From positions 1 through 6,382 of the forward strand of contig DVOG01000085.1 in NCBI GenBank assembly GCA_018713755.1: DNA of 6,382 bases, given 5' to 3'. The notes below the pieces were generated by a model. That model did no database searches, was not told the origin of the DNA, and saw only the letters and a program-made list of their open reading frames with translations. How positions within the stretch are numbered: the stretch's first letter is position 1; each line of letters begins with the position of its first letter. This DNA comes from Candidatus Spyradosoma merdigallinarum. GTDB lineage: Bacteria > Verrucomicrobiota > Verrucomicrobiia > Opitutales > UBA953. This document shows, piece by piece, positions 1 through 5,447 of the stretch. The position numbers and the translations under genes are program-made.

Positions 1-329
1 GAAATATCTTCCGCATACTGAACGAAGCGGACTCGAAAATCTTCGTTATTCTCGACAATCATCCAATACCCAGGGCGGTCGGCGTATTGGGAGAGCTCCA
101 CAAGGCAAACATCCAAATCCGGCGCAGAACTAGCAATGCGAACTGCATAATCTTCCCCGGAATTAACAATTTTAATCCGCCCGTAAAGCTTATAAGCAAT
201 CTCTTTCTTCGTTTCAAATGAGCTCCTCACTGTTGATGTTTTTTGGGCGGAAACGGCGCCGGAAAGAAGGATGCCGGCAGGAACGCACAAAACAAGGGCA
301 AGAAGAGAAAGTAAAATTTTCTTTTTCAT
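1..329 (-). CDS. Secreted small beta-repeat protein, DUF6150/septoil-knot-like (3' end outside window)
   Basis: The reading frame starts at ATG 329-327 and stays open to the window edge, giving 109 residues with no stop reached. It begins with a clear Sec signal peptide: MKKK, a hydrophobic stretch over residues 5-27, and an AVSA-Q cleavage site after residue 28. The mature part shows a repeat of about 11-12 residues, each a short beta strand ending in an aliphatic residue after an acidic/aromatic pair: KIVNSGEDYAVRI, ASSAPDLDVCLV, ADRPGYWMIV, ENNEDFRVRFV. The LYGRIKIV opening and this repeat resemble my recollection of the DUF6150 (septoil knot) family of small exported proteins, whose function is unknown to me. 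A GAGG Shine-Dalgarno lies six bases before the ATG. By hand count the gene is about 45% GC, well below its neighbours, which hints at a different origin or relaxed selection. The coding call is firm; the family is tentative. Confidence 0.75.
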   Translation of the reverse strand, partial: MKKKILLSLLALVLCVPAGILLSGAVSAQKTSTVRSSFETKKEIAYKLYGRIKIVNSGEDYAVRIASSAPDLDVCLVELSQYADRPGYWMIVENNEDFRVRFVQYAEDI

Positions 330-335
330 AGAATT

Positions 336-339
336 CCTC
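336..339 (-). promoter_or_regulatory. Ribosome binding site of the secreted protein gene
   Basis: On the minus strand GAGG precedes the ATG at 329 with a six-base spacer, a normal distance. It is the clearest Shine-Dalgarno in the window. The starts of hemE, pyrD and the symporter have none that is convincing. Confidence 0.6.
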
Positions 340-359
340 ATAACAAAAAAAAGACAGTT

Positions 360-376
360 CGTTTTAAATTAAAACG
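360..376. promoter_or_regulatory. AT-rich perfect palindrome, possible operator
   Basis: The 17 bases cgttttaaattaaaacg form a perfect palindrome with 8-base arms around one central base, about 30 bases upstream of the secreted-protein start. On the minus strand TCTAAT (380-385) differs from the -10 consensus at one position, which would put a transcription start close to 373, inside the palindrome. I found no good -35 element at the right spacing. A dimeric repressor site overlapping the start point is plausible. Chance symmetry in AT-rich DNA is the alternative. Confidence 0.35.
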
Positions 377-461
377 TACATTAGAGCCGCTTTGTTTCAC
401 TTTTCTTTTTTCGAAGGCTGCCGCGGTTGACTTTTCCGCCCCCGCCGAGAGAAAGGACGGT

Positions 462-502
462 CAAAATGATCGACCATTTTGCCGACGTCAGCAAAATGGT
501 CG
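462..502. repeat. Three alternating copies of an 11-mer forming a 12-bp hairpin
   Basis: The sequence caaaatgatcg (462-472) is followed by the inverted copy cgaccattttg (471-481) and a further direct copy caaaatggtcg (492-502). The second and third copies make a perfect 12-base stem (471-482 with 491-502) around the loop cgacgtca. The first and second could pair as an alternative, with one mismatch. There is no T-run on either side, so it is not a simple terminator. It lies in the gene-free stretch upstream of the secreted-protein gene. It could be a dispersed palindromic repeat, a multi-site operator or a structured leader. Confidence 0.6.
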
Positions 503-730
503 GAAGGAAGACGTGAGAACCGACGCTCTTCACGCGCGAAGACGCCGTGCGCGCAACGAGTCCAAAAGCAGCTCGCGCAACGCCGCGCCGAAACTCGCGA
601 CGCCGCATTCCCAGCGCATCTCGATTTCGCGCAAAAACAAGCCGCCACCCGCCGCAAAACCGCCCGAGATGCCGTTTGAGCACGCTCCAGGCCGCCCGCC
701 CCATTCATGTCTTTTGGGTTTGATTTGTGC
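503..730. other. GC-rich stretch with no convincing gene
   Basis: Open frames occur on both strands here, but their conceptual proteins are dominated by Arg, Ala and Ser, have no recognisable domain, and lack a Shine-Dalgarno. One would begin inside the terminator at 736-768. They look like by-products of GC-rich DNA with few stop codons. The stretch could be spacer or the eroded remains of a gene. I see no RNA gene, transposase or CRISPR signal in it. Confidence 0.5.
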
Positions 731-735
731 ATAAA

Positions 736-768
736 AAAACCTCCGCAAGCTCAGCTTGCGGAGGTTTT
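736..768 (-). terminator. Second (tandem) rho-independent terminator, possibly bidirectional
   Basis: Arms 736-751 and 753-768 are perfect complements over 16 bases including the outer A/T pairs, with core cctccgcaagc / gcttgcggagg and a tiny loop. On the minus strand the stem is followed by a run of seven T (733-739). On the plus strand it is followed by TTTTA, so it could act both ways. It lies about 35 bases beyond the first symporter terminator and does not contain the GCGGGAACG motif. No plus-strand gene is evident to use it. Confidence 0.8.
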
Positions 769-801
769 ATCCCTCCCCTTCGCCTGTTCTATGCCACCCT
801 C

Positions 802-848
802 AAAAAAAAAAGCGTTCCCGCAGAATCCCGCGGGAACGCTTTTTTTTT
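802..848 (-). terminator. Rho-independent terminator of the symporter gene, stem built from the CGGGAACG motif
   Basis: The stem agcgttcccgc (811-821) pairs perfectly with gcgggaacgct (830-840) around an 8-base loop. It is flanked by ten A on the left (802-811) and nine T on the right (840-848). Read on the minus strand it gives a GC-rich hairpin followed by ten T, about 17 bases after the symporter stop. By symmetry it could also stop plus-strand transcription. Each arm is one copy of the dispersed motif, in opposite orientations. Confidence 0.92.
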
Positions 849-864
849 GAGCCGACGCCCGAAA

Positions 865-3018
865 TCACCAGAAGATGATGTAGAGCGCGACGGTGGCGAC
901 GATGACGAACGCGCCGAAGGCTTTCGCCTTCACGGAGCTTTCCAGCGGCACCTCGTTCTTCACGGGAACGATGACCGCCTGGCCGCCGCGAGCCGCGTTG
1001 ATCGCCGTCAGCAGCGCGCCGACGAGAATGCAGACGATAAGGCAGATCGACATGCGGTTCAGGAACGGGATGTCCGCCGTCGCCGGCAACCATTTCAGCG
1101 TGCCGTAGAGCACGACGTTGAGCAGAATGCCGAGCCAGCCGAACACGCGCGGGCATTTCGGAACGAAGAACCCGAACAGGAACACGCAAAGCACGCCCGG
1201 AGAAATGAAGCCCTGGAACTCCTGAATGAAGTTGAAGATTCCGCCGAAAACCGGGCTCCCGAGGAACGGCGCCAGCGCCATGGCGATGACGACGCACACG
1301 AGAATGCCGATTTTGCCGACCGTCACGAGCTGTTTCGGCGTCGCCGAGGGACTCAGCTTGTGGAAGATGTCCATCGTGAAAATCGTGGACGCGGAATTGA
1401 GCATCGAGGCGAGCGAAGAAACGACCGCGCCGAAGAGCGCCGCAAGCACGAACCACGTGATGCCCGGCTTCATCAGGTTTTTCAGCAGCGTCGGGAACGC
1501 CGCGTCGTAGTCGAAGCCGATGAGCTTCTGCGAAACGTTGAGATTCAGCGCGGGATCGGCGGCCGCGTTGACGAATTCCTGATTGAGCGCAGCGACTTTT
1601 CCGACGTATTCCGAGCGCTGAGCCATCGTGGTCGCGTCGTTCGCGATATCGGCTTCGAGCTCGGCGAAGGCCGTGCGCATCTCGCTGCGCTTTTCCGCGG
1701 GAACGTTCAGCACGTTCATGTTGTGCTCGATGAAGACTTTGCCCTGCGCGGCGTTTTCGAGAAGATAGCCGTCGGTCACGTAATAAATCGTCCGGGCTTT
1801 CAGCGCGGGATCGTCGTCAATCGTCTGAAGCGCGATTGCGTTCTTGTTGGCCGCTTCCTGCTTGAGGTCGCCGCGATACAGATTGTAGGCGAGGATGCCC
1901 GGAATGATGACGACGAACGGAATCAGCAGTTTCAGGAACGCCGCGAAGACGATGCCGGTCTGCCCTTCGGAGAGCGATTTCGCGGCGAGCGTGCGCTGCA
2001 TGATGTACTGGTTGAGCCCCCAGTAGAAGAAGTTCGGAATCCAAAGGCCGAGGCAAAGCGCCGTCCACGGAATGACGGAGTCGGACTGCGGGCGGATCAT
2101 GTGCAGCTTGCCGCCGGAAGTGTTGACGCCGTCCTGCGCCGCTCCCGCGTTAAGCTGCAGAAAACGCTCCCAGCCGGAAGCGATCCCGCCGTTCGGCGCG
2201 AGCTGTTCCGCGCCCGTCACGACGGGCGAATTCGCCGAGGCGGACTGAATCAGGTGCGACGCCTCCGCCGCGCCGAGCGCGCGCAGCGCCAAAAACGCGA
2301 CGACGCCGCCGCCGAGAATCAGCCCCGCTCCCCAAATCAAGTCCGTCCACGCGCAGGCTTTCAGCCCGCCCACGTAAACGTAAATCGCGCCGCAGAACGC
2401 GATGATGAAGCAGCCGACGAGGATGTTGCTGTCGATGCCGAGCGAGGCGATCGAGCCGAAGTCGATGCCCAGCACGCCCTGCTGCCCGAAAAAGAACACC
2501 GCGATGACTTTCGCGCCGGAATAAATGACGCCCGCCGTCGGAACGCCGACGAGGATGAAAATCGTCGAAATCGCCATGATGGTGCGCGCCAGCGGATTGT
2601 AGCGCGATTCCAAAAATTCCGGGATCGTGTAGACGCCGCAACGCAGCAGTTTGGGCAGGAAGAAAAACGCCACGAAGACGAGCACGATCGCCGCGAGCCA
2701 TTCGTAAGACGCGATCGCGAGGCCGAGCCAGTCGGCCGCCTGTCCCGACATGCCGACGAACTGTTCCGTCGAAATGTTCGCCGCGATCAGCGAAAAGCCG
2801 ATCAGCCACCAGGACAGCCCGCGCCCGGCGAGAAAGTAATCCGCCGCGCTGCTGTCCTTCCCGTCGCTTTTCTCTTTTTCCTCTTTCTTGGGCCGGGCCT
2901 TGTAAATCCCGAGCCCGATGACGCCGACGACCGCCACGCAGAAGAGCACGACGTCGAGCATGCTCATCACGTCCGAAGCGGGATGCGCCGCCGCTTGAGC
3001 CAGTAAACCAGTAAGCAT
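865..3018 (-). CDS. SGLT-like Na+/sugar symporter (SSS family)
   Basis: This is a 717-residue polytopic inner-membrane protein of the solute:sodium symporter family, expected to import a hexose driven by Na+. It matches the Vibrio galactose transporter vSGLT closely. Counterparts of its sugar contacts are present: Q86 in ISTEQFVG, E106 in SYEWLAA, N336 in YWGLNQY, K363 in AFLKLLIP and Q599 in FIQEFQG. The Na+ site is also kept: A531, S534 and S535 in AVVSSLASMLNSAS, with A79/I82 in helix 1. The YVYVGGLKA family signature is at 213-221. Two loops are long: about 250-315, and especially 381-517, roughly 100 residues more than in vSGLT and probably periplasmic. A charged linker follows the first helix (42-58). 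The ATG at 3018 lacks a clear Shine-Dalgarno; Met18 or Met20 are possible later starts. Galactose or glucose is the likely substrate by residue match, not proven. Confidence 0.92.
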   Translation of the reverse strand: MLTGLLAQAAAHPASDVMSMLDVVLFCVAVVGVIGLGIYKARPKKEEKEKSDGKDSSAADYFLAGRGLSWWLIGFSLIAANISTEQFVGMSGQAADWLGLAIASYEWLAAIVLVFVAFFFLPKLLRCGVYTIPEFLESRYNPLARTIMAISTIFILVGVPTAGVIYSGAKVIAVFFFGQQGVLGIDFGSIASLGIDSNILVGCFIIAFCGAIYVYVGGLKACAWTDLIWGAGLILGGGVVAFLALRALGAAEASHLIQSASANSPVVTGAEQLAPNGGIASGWERFLQLNAGAAQDGVNTSGGKLHMIRPQSDSVIPWTALCLGLWIPNFFYWGLNQYIMQRTLAAKSLSEGQTGIVFAAFLKLLIPFVVIIPGILAYNLYRGDLKQEAANKNAIALQTIDDDPALKARTIYYVTDGYLLENAAQGKVFIEHNMNVLNVPAEKRSEMRTAFAELEADIANDATTMAQRSEYVGKVAALNQEFVNAAADPALNLNVSQKLIGFDYDAAFPTLLKNLMKPGITWFVLAALFGAVVSSLASMLNSASTIFTMDIFHKLSPSATPKQLVTVGKIGILVCVVIAMALAPFLGSPVFGGIFNFIQEFQGFISPGVLCVFLFGFFVPKCPRVFGWLGILLNVVLYGTLKWLPATADIPFLNRMSICLIVCILVGALLTAINAARGGQAVIVPVKNEVPLESSVKAKAFGAFVIVATVALYIIFW

Positions 3019-3057
3019 AATTTTATCTTAGGGTTGTTGAATTGATGTGGGAAAACA

Positions 3058-3083
3058 AGCGTTCCCGCGGATGCGGGAAACGG
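3058..3083 (-). repeat. Imperfect hairpin with one CGGGAACG copy, upstream of the symporter
   Basis: ttcccgc (3062-3068) pairs with gcgggaa (3073-3079) around the loop ggat. The stem continues outward after one bulged A, because the right half reads gcgggaaacg rather than gcgggaacg. On the minus strand it is followed by TTGTTTT. It lies about 40 bases before the symporter ATG and beyond the pyrD terminator. It may be a weak second terminator, part of the symporter leader, or a decayed inverted pair of the dispersed motif. Confidence 0.5.
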
Positions 3084-3118
3084 AAAAAAGGTAAGGAAAC
3101 GCGCGGGGAAAAGCAAAT

Positions 3119-3163
3119 AAAAATCGCCGCGGGAACGAGAAAAGCGCGTCGTTCCCGCGGCGA
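3119..3163 (-). terminator. Rho-independent terminator of pyrD, stem built from the CGGGAACG motif
   Basis: A perfect 15-base stem forms between 3124-3138 (tcgccgcgggaacga) and 3149-3163 (tcgttcccgcggcga) with a 10-base loop. On the minus strand it is followed by TTTTTATTT, and it begins about 15 bases after the pyrD stop. Both arms contain GCGGGAACG, in inverted orientation, the same design as the symporter terminator. Confidence 0.9.
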
Positions 3164-3177
3164 ACGGAAATCCGGGC

Positions 3178-4284
3178 TCACCACACGGCGCCGGGCCAGT
3201 CGGTCTGGCTCCACGCGTAGGCGCGCGCGAGTTCCCGCCCGAAAAACGGCCCGCGGTAAACCATGCCCGTGTAAATCTGAATCAGCGCCGCGCCTTCGGC
3301 GAAAAAGCGGTCTGCGTCCGCGCCCGAGCAGATGCCGCCGCAGCCGATGACGGGAACCTTCCCGTTCGTCTCGCGGACGACGTAGCGCACGACGTCGAGC
3401 GCGCGGCGCATGAGCGGCGCTCCGGAGAGCCCGCCTTTTTCCGGCACGTCCTTCAGCGCCTCGGGACGCGACGTCGTCGTGTTCGTCGCGATGATTCCGG
3501 AAAACTGCGTTTCCTCCACGACGGAAAGCACGTCGTCGATTTGCGGGAACGTCAGATCCGGCGAAATTTTCAGCAGCAGCGGGAGCGGCTTTTCTCCGCT
3601 TTTTTCCGCCAGCGCGCGGTTTTCCTTCTGAATCGCGCCCAGCAGCGCGACGAGACGGGAACGCTCGTGAAGCTCGCGAAGATTCGGGATGTTCGGGCAG
3701 CTCACGTTGATCGTGACGTAATCCGCGTGCGGCGCAAGCAGCCGGAACGACGCCAAATAATCCTCCGCGGCGTTCTCCATCAGCGTCAGCTTGGATTTGC
3801 CGATGTTCACGCCGAGCGGGCAAACGCGCGCGCCCTTTTTCGGTCCGGAAGCGAGGCGCCGCGCGATTTCCTCCGCGCCGTCGTTCGGAAATCCCATGCT
3901 GTTGACCGCCGCTTCCTGCTCGGGAAAACGGAAAATGCGCGGCTTCTCGTTCCCGCCCTGCGAAAGCCGCGTGACGGTGCCGACTTCGACGTGCCCGAAG
4001 CCGAGCGCGCCGCCCGCCGTCCAAATGCGCGCCTGCTTGTCGTAGCCGGCGGCAAGCCCGACGCGGTTCGGGAACTTCAGTCCGAAAAGCTCCGTCGGCT
4101 TCTGCTCGGGAACGTTCCCCGCGTGCAGATTGAAACGCTGCAGCAGCGCCGCGACCGGCCGCGCCGCCGCGAGCGCGCGCAGGGCGAGGAAACTCGCGTC
4201 GTGCGCCTTTTCGACGTCGCCGCGAAAAGGAAAGCCTTTGCGGAAAATCAGCGGCCGAATCCAACCTTCGTAAAGATAGTCCAT
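3178..4284 (-). CDS. pyrD: Dihydroorotate dehydrogenase (quinone), class 2
   Basis: This 368-residue FMN enzyme oxidises dihydroorotate to orotate in pyrimidine synthesis and passes electrons to membrane quinone. Class 2 is indicated by the N-terminal helical extension before the barrel (residues 1-60, with DVEKAHDASF resembling the E. coli DPERAHEF stretch) and by colinearity with E. coli PyrD (336 residues). Family motifs in order: FPNRVGLAAGYDK (71-83), GFGHVEVGTVT (95-105), NSMGFPNDG (128-136), LGVNIGKSK (157-165), INVSCPN (192-198), LLLKISPDL (236-244), IIATNTT (264-270), GGLSGAPL (284-291), VIGCGGI (312-318) and LIQIYTG (334-340). Oddity: the catalytic-base position, Ser175 in E. coli (NISSPN), is Cys196 here, as in class 1 enzymes. 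The ATG at 4284 fits the family N-terminus but has no evident Shine-Dalgarno. It is separated from hemE by 125 bases and ends at a strong terminator. Confidence 0.95.
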   Translation of the reverse strand: MDYLYEGWIRPLIFRKGFPFRGDVEKAHDASFLALRALAAARPVAALLQRFNLHAGNVPEQKPTELFGLKFPNRVGLAAGYDKQARIWTAGGALGFGHVEVGTVTRLSQGGNEKPRIFRFPEQEAAVNSMGFPNDGAEEIARRLASGPKKGARVCPLGVNIGKSKLTLMENAAEDYLASFRLLAPHADYVTINVSCPNIPNLRELHERSRLVALLGAIQKENRALAEKSGEKPLPLLLKISPDLTFPQIDDVLSVVEETQFSGIIATNTTTSRPEALKDVPEKGGLSGAPLMRRALDVVRYVVRETNGKVPVIGCGGICSGADADRFFAEGAALIQIYTGMVYRGPFFGRELARAYAWSQTDWPGAVW

Positions 4285-4409
4285 AGCTTGTGTTTTGTTT
4301 TCCGCAAAATACAGCGCGTCCTCCGTTCCCGCAACGAAGAATATCGCGAATACGCCCGAAAGCAGGCGCGCGTTCCCGACGGCGCGCCGCGGATCCGCGC
4401 GGAAAAAAC
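4285..4409. other. hemE-pyrD intergenic region with two CGGGAACG motif copies
   Basis: These 125 bases carry two copies of the dispersed motif in the same orientation (4324-4331 and 4371-4378) and a small palindrome, cgcggatccgcg. No T-run follows the palindrome on the minus strand, so I see no terminator for hemE, and read-through into pyrD is possible. A TATTTT on the minus strand about 25 bases before the pyrD ATG could be a -10 element, but no convincing -35 goes with it. Confidence 0.5.
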
Positions 4410-5447
4410 TTACGCCGCCGCGATTTCGTCAAGCGCCGCCGCGAGATTTTCCGGCTTCGCGTCGGGAGAAATGCCGTGCCCGAGATTGAAGATGAAGCCG
4501 CGCTCGCCGCGCATCTCGTCCAAAATCCCCCGTACGCGGGAACGCACGGCGCGCTCGTCGGAAAAACACAGCACGGCGGGATCGAGGTTTCCCTGAAGCG
4601 CGAGGCGCGGTCCCGCGATTCGGCGGACGTCGGAAAGCCGCCGCGTCCAGTCGACGCCGAGCACCTGCGCGCCGGCGTCCGCGATTTCCCGCGCGAAGTG
4701 CGCCATGCCTTTGGCGAAAACGATGACGGGAACGCCCACAGGAAGCGCCGCGGCAATGCGCCGCATCCAGCGCAGCGAAAGCCGCTCGTATTCCGCCGCC
4801 GGACAAAGCGCCGCCCACGAATCGAAAATCTGAACCGCGTCCGCTCCCGCGGAAATCTGCAGATTCAGCGACGCCGCGACCGCGTCGGAAAGCTTCTCCA
4901 TCAGCGCGTCGAAAAGCGCCGGCTCCTCCGCCGCGAGACGCTTGATTTTCGCAAACTGCCGCGCGCTCCCGCCCTCGACCATGTAGACGGCAAGCGTCCA
5001 CGGAGACCCGGCGAAACCGAGCAGAGCGCGGGAACCGCCCAGCTCGGCGCGGACGAGGCGCAGCGCGCGCGCCGCGAAATCCAGCCGCGCGGGAACGTCC
5101 TCCGGCGAGCCGAGCGCGCGGATTTTTTCGGCGGAATCGAGCGTGAAGTCCATCGCGATGCCGCCGCCGTCGCGAAAGGCGTAGCCCTGCCCCAAAGCCT
5201 CGGGAACGCTGAGGATGTCGTTGAAAAGAATCGCCGCGTCGAGTTCGGAGAAACGGCGAATCGGCTGCAGCGTCGCCTCCGCCGCGAGTTCCGGCTCGTG
5301 CACGAGCGCGGAAAAACCGTATTTTTCCTTGAGCGCGCGATATTCCGGCAGGTAGCGCCCCGCCTGACGCATCGCCCAAGCGGGAACGCGGTCCGTCGGC
5401 GCGCCGAGGCACGCCGACAGGAACCTTTCGCGCGCGCCCGATCTCAA
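4410..5447 (-). CDS. hemE: Uroporphyrinogen decarboxylase, TTG start
   Basis: This cytoplasmic enzyme removes four carboxyl groups from uroporphyrinogen III to give coproporphyrinogen III in haem synthesis. With the TTG at 5447 as start the protein has 345 residues. The signature AWAMRQAGRYLPEY is at 23-36, with substrate-binding Arg27 and Arg31. Also present are Asp77 in AAILFNDIL, Tyr155 in GFAGSPWTLAVYMVEGG, Ser210 in FDSW, ALQGNLDP (283-290) and His324 in FNLGHGI, matching the known active-site set (human Arg37, Asp86, Tyr164, Ser219, His339). The TTG start places MRQAGR at residue 26, exactly as in E. coli HemE with no gap. No ATG lies at a suitable position; GTG at 5453 is an alternative two codons earlier. 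The TTG overlaps the GH35 stop as TTGA, which suggests translational coupling. No clear Shine-Dalgarno is seen. The product call is very secure, the exact start less so. Confidence 0.95.
   Translation of the reverse strand: MRSGARERFLSACLGAPTDRVPAWAMRQAGRYLPEYRALKEKYGFSALVHEPELAAEATLQPIRRFSELDAAILFNDILSVPEALGQGYAFRDGGGIAMDFTLDSAEKIRALGSPEDVPARLDFAARALRLVRAELGGSRALLGFAGSPWTLAVYMVEGGSARQFAKIKRLAAEEPALFDALMEKLSDAVAASLNLQISAGADAVQIFDSWAALCPAAEYERLSLRWMRRIAAALPVGVPVIVFAKGMAHFAREIADAGAQVLGVDWTRRLSDVRRIAGPRLALQGNLDPAVLCFSDERAVRSRVRGILDEMRGERGFIFNLGHGISPDAKPENLAAALDEIAAA

Noticed and set aside
381..748. Several overlapping small open frames on both strands in the symporter-secreted protein gap
   Set aside because: They have no Shine-Dalgarno, no domain and no consistent composition; at least one starts within a terminator hairpin. 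A decayed gene cannot be excluded.
727..3006. Long plus-strand open frame of 759 codons opposite the symporter
   Set aside because: Its product is dominated by Arg, Asp, Glu and Ala with no domain, while the minus strand encodes a protein with full SGLT motifs. It begins inside a terminator.
4387..4398. Palindrome cgcggatccgcg after hemE as a terminator
   Set aside because: The adjacent run of A/T lies on the wrong side for minus-strand transcription, and no T-run follows.
3023..4756. Minus-strand open frame of 577 codons overlapping pyrD and hemE
   Set aside because: It is out of frame with both genes, low in complexity and Arg/Ala-rich. It is a by-product of high GC.
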